Shown here piece after piece: positions 10,401 through 17,518 of a DNA stretch of 21,160 nucleotides. Numbering within the stretch: position 1 is the stretch's first letter; every line of letters starts with the position of its first letter. The notes under the pieces are model-generated. The model did not search any database, had not been told where the DNA came from, and saw only the letters and a list, made by a program, of their open reading frames with translations. Both the position numbers and the translations under genes were made by a program. The stretch is from CAZJHX01 sp964545715 (GTDB lineage: Bacteria; Myxococcota_A; UBA9042; GCA-2863065), in assembly GCA_964545715.1 (NCBI GenBank), contig CAZJHX010000176.1, positions 1 to 21,160 of the forward strand. The letters run 5' to 3'.

Positions 10401-10892
10401 CTACTCGCGGTCGTCTACGACCTTCTGACCGTCGAGATCCAACGCGAACTCCGTCTCACGCAGCTTCTCGAGGCCCATGACCTCGACCTGGCGGATCCGT
10501 TCGCGCGTCAGGTTCAAGATGTCCCCGACCTCCTCCAGCGTGACACCGCCGCGATCGGCGACGTCCAGCGCGCAGGTCTGCTCCATCTCCCAGACGGGTA
10601 CGTCAGGGAAGTTCAGCTTGATGCTGCCCGTGTCTGGATTTACATCCAGGTACAGGTGGTGCTTGCACGCAACGTACGGACACGGACGGACCCCGTTCTC
10701 GCATTCCTTGCGTGACTGCGGACGACGGTAGCCGATCATGTCGGCCAGCTCGATGCCGGCCTGGATCTCCTGCCGGGTCAGGCGCTTCAGCGCAATCGTC
10801 TTGCTGCGCCGCCGCCCTTTTCGGCGCTCCGTTATGTCGTCAGGTTTAATTATCTCGTGTTCCGCCACAATAGCGCTGGCTGCGGCCTTCAT
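10401..10892 (-). CDS. Sigma-70 region-4-like DNA-binding protein with a cysteine cluster
   Basis: This 163-aa protein has a C-terminal helix-turn-helix (about 117-146, TLEEVGDILNLTRERIRQVE) closely resembling region 4 of sigma-70 factors, which reads the -35 element. No region 2 or 3 is present, so it is not a complete sigma factor. Residues 64-107 hold four cysteines (Cys64, Cys71, Cys76, Cys107) with His78-His79 in the segment RPCPYVACKHHLYLDV, a possible metal or iron-sulfur site. The N-terminal 35 residues are basic. The ATG at 10892 follows a purine-rich stretch (AGGGAAG). Similar region-4-only proteins exist in myxobacteria and some phages, from memory and not checked. Likely role: transcriptional regulator. 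The leader contains nested inverted repeats. Confidence 0.8.
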   Translation of the reverse strand: MKAAASAIVAEHEIIKPDDITERRKGRRRSKTIALKRLTRQEIQAGIELADMIGYRRPQSRKECENGVRPCPYVACKHHLYLDVNPDTGSIKLNFPDVPVWEMEQTCALDVADRGGVTLEEVGDILNLTRERIRQVEVMGLEKLRETEFALDLDGQKVVDDRE

Positions 10893-10908
10893 GCTTCCCT
10901 GTCTCCCC

Positions 10909-10948
10909 TAAGCTCTCTCAAGCGGCCGGAGGCAATCCGGCAAGCTTA
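10909..10948. repeat. Nested inverted repeats upstream of the sigma-like gene
   Basis: An inner hairpin GCCGGA (10925-10930) / TCCGGC (10936-10941) with a five-base loop is enclosed by TAAGCT (10909-10914) and AGCTTA (10943-10948). It lies 17-56 bases before the ATG of the sigma-like gene (minus strand). It could be an operator or a leader RNA structure. No T-run follows on the minus strand, so it is not a clear attenuator. Confidence 0.4.
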
Positions 10949-10994
10949 AAGGACACAAGTGGCAGCAATGGCCCCGCCGTCAAAAAAATAGCTG

Positions 10995-11020
10995 AAAAAA
11001 ACGTGCCCGGCGATCCGGGT
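10995..11020 (-). terminator. Intrinsic terminator after the membrane-anchored protein gene
   Basis: Reading leftward from the stop at 11032, a CCCGG/CCGGG stem (11015-11019 with 11006-11010, loop of four, extended by a G-T pair) is followed within a few bases by seven Ts (complement of 10995-11001). A second seven-T run lies at 10982-10988. This is the clearest terminator in the window and separates this gene from the sigma-like gene. Confidence 0.75.
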
Positions 11021-11031
11021 GAGACGTGAAT

Positions 11032-11790
11032 TTACGGGGTCGCCGCGGGCGCGTCAACGGGGTACAGCGTCACTTTCAGACCCTGTGTGTGAAGGGCAAT
11101 GATCCCGGTCGTCTTGTTGCCATCTTTCTCGACCGTAACTTGCGCGGCGACAGGTGTGCCGGCGGCGTTGGTGGCAACACCCTTCACGGTGACGAAGTTC
11201 TCTTCGGCCGCGAAGAGCACGCCCACACGCGCGTTGCCGCCGAAGCGGGCCGACCAGTCCAGCTTCTCGCCGTCTTCGATAGTGCCCTTGCGGATGGTGA
11301 GCGCCCGCGCGCGGCCCAGGTCTACGCGACAGCGCTTGCCGGCGAGCCCCTTCCACCAGGCGTTGGACTTGGGAGCGATCTCGACCTCGGGCTCCACGCC
11401 GGGCTGGGCCACGGGCTTGTCGGGCGTGTCCGTCGCGGCCGGCTTGTCCGCGTCGTCGGTGGGCTCATCCGACTCAGGTGAGGCGGCCTCCGGCTCGTCC
11501 GGCTCCTCGTCGAGGTTGTCTTTGTCGGCGGGCGCTGGCGGCGCGTTGTTATCCGCTGTGCGCGCTTCGCCCGTCCCGGCCTCCGGCACGGCGTCCGAAG
11601 CAGGCGCCTGAGGGTCGTTGAGCGGCGCCGCAGCGAAGTCCGCGTTGTCCTGCGCTTCGGCGACTGCCGGATCCTCTGCGGTGTTCGGCTTTTTGGCCAG
11701 CAGGGCCCAGGTCAAACCGAGTCCGATGCCGAACCCGACCGCGAAAACAACACCCGATGCGATGAGTCGTTCCTTCATGAGTCGCATCAT
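11032..11790 (-). CDS. Membrane-anchored protein with acidic Pro/Ala linker, unknown function
   Basis: The 252-aa product has one N-terminal hydrophobic segment (about 9-31, Gly-rich, followed by Lys-Lys) that looks like a signal anchor. A long disordered linker (about 35-138) is rich in Ala, Pro, Asp and Glu. A C-terminal domain of about 110 residues (from NAWWKGLAGKRCRVDLG) is beta-rich with Gly turns. The likely topology puts the linker and C-terminal domain outside the inner membrane. ATGs at 11790, 11787 and 11778 are all possible, with no convincing ribosome site; I take the first. A strong terminator follows. I do not recognise the C-terminal domain; a carbohydrate- or peptidoglycan-facing role would be guesswork. 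Confidence 0.75.
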   Translation of the reverse strand: MMRLMKERLIASGVVFAVGFGIGLGLTWALLAKKPNTAEDPAVAEAQDNADFAAAPLNDPQAPASDAVPEAGTGEARTADNNAPPAPADKDNLDEEPDEPEAASPESDEPTDDADKPAATDTPDKPVAQPGVEPEVEIAPKSNAWWKGLAGKRCRVDLGRARALTIRKGTIEDGEKLDWSARFGGNARVGVLFAAEENFVTVKGVATNAAGTPVAAQVTVEKDGNKTTGIIALHTQGLKVTLYPVDAPAATP

Positions 11791-11845
11791 ATCGTCGCGC
11801 TCGGACGTGGCAAGGAAATCAGTGCCACGTGGTACCTGACGGGGC

Positions 11846-12568
11846 TCAGTGGCGGTTGATCACCTTGGCAGCCGTGCGGTTGCGCTTGGACCGGCGGATG
11901 ACCTCGCGGTGTGATTCCGCCTTCGTACCACGGGGTGTCACGGTGATGCCCATGCGGCGGCACTGATCCCGCAGCTCCCGGATACGCGGCTCGCGCAGAT
12001 CCCTGATCGTGATGGCTCGCAGCTCCTGGCAGGGTACGGCCTGGCCCTGGTGATATTGGATGACCGCTTCCCGGTCCAGCGCCTGTTCCAGGTCCGCCAC
12101 GGTGCGGAAGCACGTGACCGTCCGGCCCGGGGCCGTCAGCAGGTCGCGGGGCAGGTCGGACGCGGGCATCAGGTACGGGCAGTCGGCCAGTCCGGGGTGC
12201 GGCTCGGCCAGCGCTGACGCCAGCTCGGGGGCGGGCATGGGGGGCCACCGCTTCCAGCCCTGGGCCACCAACTCATCCGTGCGCTCGGCTGCTCCGGCGG
12301 CGTCGGTGACGCGCTCGTCTTTGACCAGGATCACGCCGCTAGTGATGGGGCGGCGAAACACCCGGACGAGGGCGCCCGGACGCTCGATCTCGGCGTCCTC
12401 CAACGACGGCATGGGGGCCCGGATCGCGGGTTGGACCGGCGCCTTCTTCTTTTTGGGCGTGCGTTTGGCGGTCGGTTTGGCCCTGGCCGCTTTTGTGTCA
12501 CCGCCGCCACAGCCGGCGCTGAGGCCGGCGCAGACCAAAAACACTGTAACGGGCTGCATCCAAGTCAT
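11846..12568 (-). CDS. Lipoprotein-like protein with basic, SAP-like C terminus
   Basis: The 240-aa product begins with a short signal-like segment ending LSAGC, placing a lipobox-type cysteine at residue 20; Ser at -3 is less typical than Leu. A Lys/Arg/Ala/Pro-rich stretch follows (about 25-45). The middle has no family I recognise and contains Cys and Pro residues (GLADCPYLMPASDLP). The C-terminal ~35 residues are basic and helical, and IRELRDQCRRMGITV then GTKAE resembles a SAP motif, normally a nucleic-acid-binding helix-extended-helix. That would be odd in an exported protein. ATGs at 12568 and 12559 lack a clear ribosome site. It lies 55 bases upstream of the membrane-anchored gene on the same strand, so the two may share a transcript. 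Confidence 0.7.
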   Translation of the reverse strand: MTWMQPVTVFLVCAGLSAGCGGGDTKAARAKPTAKRTPKKKKAPVQPAIRAPMPSLEDAEIERPGALVRVFRRPITSGVILVKDERVTDAAGAAERTDELVAQGWKRWPPMPAPELASALAEPHPGLADCPYLMPASDLPRDLLTAPGRTVTCFRTVADLEQALDREAVIQYHQGQAVPCQELRAITIRDLREPRIRELRDQCRRMGITVTPRGTKAESHREVIRRSKRNRTAAKVINRH

Positions 12569-12611
12569 TACAGAAAGGTTATTCGGGTCGAATGTGTTAT
12601 TGCTTCAGCAG

Positions 12612-12621
12612 TTGAATTCAA
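12612..12621. promoter_or_regulatory. Perfect palindrome touching a ribosome site
   Basis: TTGAATTCAA is a perfect 10-base palindrome in the 67-base divergent gap between the lipoprotein-like gene and the DsbD-N-like gene. It overlaps the start of the AAGGAG ribosome site (12620-12625). It could be a repressor site, but a palindrome this short can arise by chance. Confidence 0.25.
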
Positions 12622-12635
12622 GGAGCCTCACAAAC

Positions 12636-13049
12636 ATGGGTACGAAGATGTTTCAGTTCGTAGTTGCAGCGATGGTGCTGCTGTTTGCCATGACGGCTGC
12701 CGCCGACGATCTGTACCGCGCTGAGCTCAAAGGTGAGTACGCGGTCGGTCAGGACGGGCGGGTCGAGCTGGTCATCCATCCCGCGAAGGGCTGGAAATGG
12801 AACAAGGACTACCCCGCCAAGCTCACGCTGGGGGACGGCGTGCGTATCGCGTCCTTCACAAAGACCGTGTTCAAGAAGACCAAGGGCGAGATCACCGGTG
12901 ACGACGCCAACGGCAAGGTCGCGATCCCGGGCAAGGGAGTCACCGCGGGCACGGCGCCGCTCGCAGCTAAGCTCTCGTTCAGCGTTTGCAACAAAGAGAC
13001 CTGCAAGCTCCTCAAAGAGGACCTGAAGCTTACCCTCACGGTGAAGTAA
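12636..13049 (+). CDS. Small exported protein resembling the DsbD N-terminal (alpha) domain
   Basis: The ATG at 12636 has AAGGAG at 12620-12625 ten bases upstream; the much longer open frame from 12060 is antisense to another gene and is rejected. The 137-aa product has a clean signal peptide (MGTKMFQFVVAAMVLLFAMTAA, likely cut before Asp-Asp). The mature part is a beta-sandwich-like domain with KGWKWNKDYPAKLTL, similar to the GYHxNxxxP region of DsbD alpha domains, and ends with a Cys-x5-Cys segment (VCNKETCKLL) like the redox cysteine region of that family. DsbD alpha passes electrons to periplasmic thiol proteins, but here no membrane or thioredoxin domain is attached. Family assignment is by pattern only. 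The PrkA-like gene starts 36 bases downstream. Confidence 0.72.
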   Translation: MGTKMFQFVVAAMVLLFAMTAAADDLYRAELKGEYAVGQDGRVELVIHPAKGWKWNKDYPAKLTLGDGVRIASFTKTVFKKTKGEITGDDANGKVAIPGKGVTAGTAPLAAKLSFSVCNKETCKLLKEDLKLTLTVK

Positions 13050-13085
13050 CTCCCGCCTGACGGGCCGCTTGATATCCGCGAGCAG

Positions 13086-15341
13086 ATGCCGTCTCCTTTC
13101 AGCATGAAAGCGCGCTCCTACCTGGACGATATCTGCGCCCGCATGAAAGGCGAGTTCGCGGCCAACCGCCGCGTGATGGGCTTTGAGGACTACCTGGAGC
13201 TCTACTCCGAGTTCCCGCGCGTCCACGCCCGCAACGCTGCTCAGTACCTCTTCGATTGTTTCGGGCACTTCGGGTTCACCCAGCAGACCGCACCGCTGGG
13301 CGATCGGCGTCGCTGGAACCTGATGGACGTGCCGTGGGATAACGGCCGCGAGCGTCTGGTCGGGCAGGAGGAGGTGCAGGAGGCGATCTATCGCATCGTG
13401 CAGAACTTCACGCGGCAGCGTGTGGTCAACAAGCTCATCCTGCTGCACGGGCCCAACGGGTCGTCCAAGTCCTCCATTCTGGCCTGCATCGCTCGCGGGC
13501 TCGAGCAGTACAGCCGCACCGACGAAGGCGCCATGTACTGCTTCAACTGGATCTTTCCCAAGCGGGCAGTGTCCAAGCCGCGGCTGGGGTTCGGCGGTGA
13601 GGGGGCCGGTGGCACGACCGAGCCGGAGACCTACGCCAACCTGGAGGCCGACGAGATCGCGGCGGTCATCCCGGGCGACCTGCGGGACCACCCGCTGCTG
13701 TTGTTGCCCATCGATGACCGGCGGTCGCTGCTGGACAAGGCGCTGGCAGGCGAGGTCGACGACGGCGACGACGAGACCTTCCAGGTGGCGGAGTGCCTGC
13801 TGCGTGGTGAGCTCGCGCCGCGCAACCAGCAGATCGCGGAGCTTCTGTACGCGTCGTATCAGGGCGATCTGCGCAAGGTCCTACGCCACGTTCAAGTGCA
13901 GCGGTTGTATCTCAGTCGTCGCTTCAGGCGCGGCATCGTCACCGTGGAGCCGCAGCTGCATGTCGACGCCGGGGTGCGTCAGCTGACCGGGGATCGCAGC
14001 CTCACGTCCCTTCCCAGCATCTTGCAGAGCACGACCTTGTACGAGCCGACCGGGGATCTGGTCGACGCGCATCGCTCGCTGATCGAATACAACGACCTGC
14101 TCAAGCGGCCGCTCGACAGCTTCAAGTACCTGCTGGCCACGTGTGAGAAGAGCAGTGTGGCGCTTCCGAACCAGATCCTCTACCTGGACCTGCTGTTCTT
14201 TGCGTCCAGCAACGACACGCACCTGAGCGCCTTCAAGGAGTATGCGGACTGGCCGAGCTTCAAAGGCCGCATCGAGTTGGTGCGGGTGCCCTATCTGCGC
14301 AGCTACCTGGTGGAGCGCGAGATCTATGAGACGCAGATCACGCCCGAGGTCGTCGACACCCACATCGCGCCTCACGCCGCCCGTGTCGCGGCGCTGTGGG
14401 CCGTGCTGACGCGCTTGCGCAAGCCCAAGCCGGATCGCTATCCCAAGGCGCTGCGCGGCACCGTGGCGGCGCTCTCGCCGGTGCAGAAGGCGGAGCTGTA
14501 TGCGACCGGGCGCACGCCGACCGGGCTGCCGCTGGAGAAGGCCCGGGCGCTGCGAGCCCTGATCGAGCAGATGGCGGACGAGGAGCGCGCTGACGGGCTG
14601 TACGAGGGCCAGATCGGGGCCAGCCCACGCGAGATGAAGCTGGTCATGCTGAACGCCGCGCATCGCGAGGAGTACGCCGCCCTGACGCCGCTGGCCGTGC
14701 TGGCGGAGATCACAGAGCTGTGCACACAGAAGACGATCTACCCGTTCCTGCAGATGGAGCCGGAGGGTCAATACGGCGACCACACCGCCTTTGTCGAGGC
14801 CTGTCGCGAGCACTGGCTGGACCTGGCGGATGACGAGCTGACCCGCGCCATGGGGCTGGTCACCCGCGACCAGTACGACGAGCTCTTTCAGCGCTACCTG
14901 AAGCACGTCAGCCACGCTGGGCGCGGCGAGAAGCTGCTGAACCCGATCACGGGCGCCTTCGACGAACCCAGCTACGACTTCATGGAGGAGCTGGAGCGGC
15001 GCTTCGGCGTGGACAAGGACGCGCGCGACTTCCGCAGCCGGGTGCTGGGCCGCATCGGTGCGGCAAGCCAGCAGGGGCCGGTCGATCCCTCGGACTATCG
15101 GGAGCTCTTCCCCAACCTCTTCGACAAGCTGGAGGAGTCCTACTACGCGGAGCAGAGCGCCACCGTGAAGGCCAACGCGACCAACCTGCTCATGGTGCTG
15201 AACGACGACGCCGGGCGGCTGAGCGCGGCGGCCGAGAAGCAGGCCAACGAGTCGATCGCGCGTCTACGCGCCGACTTCGGCTACAACGACGACAGCGCCA
15301 AAGAGATGGTCGCGACGCTCGTCGGCGAGCGCTACAAGTAA
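13086..15341 (+). CDS. prkA: PrkA-type serine protein kinase / AAA+ protein
   Basis: This 751-aa protein matches the PrkA (YeaG) family of cytoplasmic AAA+ proteins with a kinase-like C-terminal domain, linked to stress and starvation responses. The N-terminal region starts with FEDYLELYSEFPRVHARNAAQYLFD (about 33-57). Walker A is HGPNGSSKSS (121-130), with Ser in place of the usual Gly before Lys. A Lys/Arg and acidic central part leads to a helical C-terminal domain (KTIYPFLQMEPEGQYGD, RFGVDKDARDFRSRVL). It is about 100 residues longer than E. coli YeaG. PrkA usually neighbours yeaH (VWA protein) and spoVR (ycgB), and neither is next to it here. The start at 13086 has a weak ribosome site; ATG 13104 is an alternative. 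Confidence 0.9.
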   Translation: MPSPFSMKARSYLDDICARMKGEFAANRRVMGFEDYLELYSEFPRVHARNAAQYLFDCFGHFGFTQQTAPLGDRRRWNLMDVPWDNGRERLVGQEEVQEAIYRIVQNFTRQRVVNKLILLHGPNGSSKSSILACIARGLEQYSRTDEGAMYCFNWIFPKRAVSKPRLGFGGEGAGGTTEPETYANLEADEIAAVIPGDLRDHPLLLLPIDDRRSLLDKALAGEVDDGDDETFQVAECLLRGELAPRNQQIAELLYASYQGDLRKVLRHVQVQRLYLSRRFRRGIVTVEPQLHVDAGVRQLTGDRSLTSLPSILQSTTLYEPTGDLVDAHRSLIEYNDLLKRPLDSFKYLLATCEKSSVALPNQILYLDLLFFASSNDTHLSAFKEYADWPSFKGRIELVRVPYLRSYLVEREIYETQITPEVVDTHIAPHAARVAALWAVLTRLRKPKPDRYPKALRGTVAALSPVQKAELYATGRTPTGLPLEKARALRALIEQMADEERADGLYEGQIGASPREMKLVMLNAAHREEYAALTPLAVLAEITELCTQKTIYPFLQMEPEGQYGDHTAFVEACREHWLDLADDELTRAMGLVTRDQYDELFQRYLKHVSHAGRGEKLLNPITGAFDEPSYDFMEELERRFGVDKDARDFRSRVLGRIGAASQQGPVDPSDYRELFPNLFDKLEESYYAEQSATVKANATNLLMVLNDDAGRLSAAAEKQANESIARLRADFGYNDDSAKEMVATLVGERYK

Positions 15342-15352
15342 AAAAGATGGGG

Positions 15353-15367
15353 CGAAAGATCCTTTCG
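15353..15367. repeat. Short inverted repeat between prkA and the first di-heme gene
   Basis: CGAAAG (15353-15358) and CTTTCG (15362-15367) pair perfectly around ATC, 12 bases after the prkA stop and 25 bases before the next start. No T-run follows, so it is more likely a small RNA structure or protein site than a terminator. Confidence 0.3.
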
Positions 15368-15391
15368 TGAGTCGGCGCGTTTCATCGCCGC

Positions 15392-17518
15392 ATGATTCGT
15401 TTCGCTATCGCACTCACTCTTCTGCTCACAACGCCGTTCGCCGCCGCCGCGCGCATGATCATGCCGCCCCGAGCAGGCACCATCGCGGACGACAACCGCG
15501 AGATCGCGGGCGCGCCCGGTGAGCACGGTGTAAGCGCCCTCAAGCGCTTCGACCACAAGCCGTACCTGACCGGCAGCACCATCGCGCTGCTGCCCGGCGA
15601 GAAGCGCCTGATTATCGCCGATACCGACAACGGCGCCGTCGTCGTCGTAGACGCGGAGACCCGAGTAGTGCATCACACGATCGCGGTGGGACGCCGCCCT
15701 GAGCGCCTGGTTGTGGCGCCCAGCGGGTTGGTCTACGTGACCAATCGCGCCAGCCGGACCGTCTCTGTCGTCGACCCCAAGCGCGGTATCGAGCTGCGCA
15801 GCGTCACCGCCGGTGTGGAGCCGGTCGGTATCGCCCTGACCGCGGACGCCAAGACGCTGCTGGTCACGTCCAGCGCCACGTCGGAGCTGCTGGGCTTCCA
15901 CGCGCAGTCGCTGTCGCTGCGCTTTCGCATTGCGCTCGACCAGCCGTGGCCGGTCGCCGTAGCCGCCCATCCCGACGGCAAGCGCGCGTTCGTGTCCCAC
16001 ATGCAGGGCAACACGGTCAACGTCATCGACGTGGAGCGGCAGAAGGCCGTGTCCACGTTGACGCTGCCTGAGCAGGATACGGGCCTGCCGGGTCGCCTGA
16101 CCGGCCGCTTCATGACCAAGCGCACCGCCAACCTGGCCCAGGCGCTGACGGTGTCCCCCGGCGGGACCCGCCTGTTCGTCAGCCACACCATGGTCAACAC
16201 CGGCGCGGCGCGAGGCATCGGCGTGGGCTCCGGCGGCTACGGCATGGGCGCTGAGTCGCCGATCGTGGCCACGGTCTCCACCTTCGATCTGGAGTCTGGC
16301 AAGCTGATCCGGCCCAAGGTCAACTTCGGCAAGGCTCGGCGCGCGTTCGGGCTCATCCGCACGGACGACGTCAACATGCAGATGATGCAGCAGCCGATCG
16401 CGGTTGTGCATGACCCCAGCAACGCGCGCCTCCTGATGGTCGCCATGGGCTCGGACAAGGTGATGGCGTTGAACGCGCGCGCCAGCGACCCGATCACCCG
16501 GCCGTTCGGCGCGTGGAAGGTCGGCCAGGCGCCCAAGGGCGTGGCCGTCAGCCGCGACGGCAGCAAGGCCTTCGCGCACAACGCTCACTCCTATGACGTG
16601 TCCGTTATTCAGTTGAGCAAAGGCGTGGCGCCCAACGCGCAGAAGTGGGTCAGCACGGAGGCGGCGCGCTTCCAGATCTCCCGCAATCCGCTGCCGGCGA
16701 CCGCTGCGGCGGGGCGTCGCATGTTCACGTTTGCGCTGGACACGCGCATCAGCGGCAACAACCGCTTCGCCTGCGCCAGCTGCCACCCGGGTGGTCGCCA
16801 GGACGGGCTGGTGTGGCACATCGGCGCCGGTCCGCGGCAGACACCGATTCTGGCTGATCGCCTCACTGGGACGGCTCCGTTCAACTGGCTGGGCACCGAG
16901 GCCAAGCTGCACGCCAACGTTGTGCAGACCATCAAGCGGCTCGGCGGCTCGGCGATCAAGGACGACGAGCTGAACAACCTGATCACGTACATGACGAGCT
17001 ACATGGACAGCCCCGACAACCCGTCGCGCGACACGCGGATGTCGGCGCAGGTCGCGCTGGGCAAGCAGCTCTTCCACGATGACGAGGTGGGCTGCAGCGG
17101 CTGTCACGACTCGGGCAGCCGGTACACCGACGGGACCCGTCACGAGGTGGGGACCACGACCACGATCGAGAGGCAGCTGTGGGAGCGCTTCGGCAAGCAC
17201 CAGAACAAGCCCGGTGGCCCGCCCGGCTCGGCCATGCCGCAGCAGCGCAAGCCGCGCGAGATCGTCATGCAGGATCAGATCATCTCCGGCCCATTCGCCA
17301 ATCCGGCCATGCGTGAGCCGATTCAAGAGGCGCCGGTGGCCTATGACACCCCGTCCCTGAAGTACTTGTGGGCGTCCGCGCCCTACTACCACGACGGCAG
17401 CCAGGGTGACCTGAAGGCGCTGCTGACCACCGGCAACAAAGGCGACAAGATGGGCAAGACCTCGCACCTGAACGGCGAGCAGATCGACGCGCTGGTCGCG
17501 TACCTGAGGACCCTCTAA
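15392..17518 (+). CDS. Exported beta-propeller / di-heme c-type cytochrome (CCP/MauG-like), copy 1
   Basis: The 708-aa product has a signal peptide (MIRFAIALTLLLTTPFAAAA). Residues about 45-430 form YVTN/YncE-type beta-propeller repeats (VVVVDAETRVVHHTIAVGRRPERLVV and similar). The C-terminal half holds two haem sites: CASCH at 461-465 in an NNRFACASCHPGGRQDG context, and CSGCH at 568-572. PRQTPIL, TPSLKYLW and APYYHDG motifs lie between and after them, and MGKTSHL near the end has Met687 as a possible axial ligand. This pattern matches the di-heme peroxidase (CCP/MauG) superfamily. Expected location is periplasm or cell surface. No Shine-Dalgarno is visible, but in-frame upstream codons are closed by a stop. 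Its stop overlaps the next start by one base. The substrate is unknown. Confidence 0.9.
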   Translation: MIRFAIALTLLLTTPFAAAARMIMPPRAGTIADDNREIAGAPGEHGVSALKRFDHKPYLTGSTIALLPGEKRLIIADTDNGAVVVVDAETRVVHHTIAVGRRPERLVVAPSGLVYVTNRASRTVSVVDPKRGIELRSVTAGVEPVGIALTADAKTLLVTSSATSELLGFHAQSLSLRFRIALDQPWPVAVAAHPDGKRAFVSHMQGNTVNVIDVERQKAVSTLTLPEQDTGLPGRLTGRFMTKRTANLAQALTVSPGGTRLFVSHTMVNTGAARGIGVGSGGYGMGAESPIVATVSTFDLESGKLIRPKVNFGKARRAFGLIRTDDVNMQMMQQPIAVVHDPSNARLLMVAMGSDKVMALNARASDPITRPFGAWKVGQAPKGVAVSRDGSKAFAHNAHSYDVSVIQLSKGVAPNAQKWVSTEAARFQISRNPLPATAAAGRRMFTFALDTRISGNNRFACASCHPGGRQDGLVWHIGAGPRQTPILADRLTGTAPFNWLGTEAKLHANVVQTIKRLGGSAIKDDELNNLITYMTSYMDSPDNPSRDTRMSAQVALGKQLFHDDEVGCSGCHDSGSRYTDGTRHEVGTTTTIERQLWERFGKHQNKPGGPPGSAMPQQRKPREIVMQDQIISGPFANPAMREPIQEAPVAYDTPSLKYLWASAPYYHDGSQGDLKALLTTGNKGDKMGKTSHLNGEQIDALVAYLRTL

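Noticed and set aside
12060..12635. Long 5' extension of the DsbD-N-like gene
   Set aside because: It is antisense to the lipoprotein-like gene, and a signal peptide with a good ribosome site begins at 12636.
15332..17467. Long antisense frame (711 codons) opposite the first di-heme gene
   Set aside because: The sense strand encodes a protein with signal peptide, propeller and two haem sites that has a full paralogue beside it. The antisense product shows no domain.
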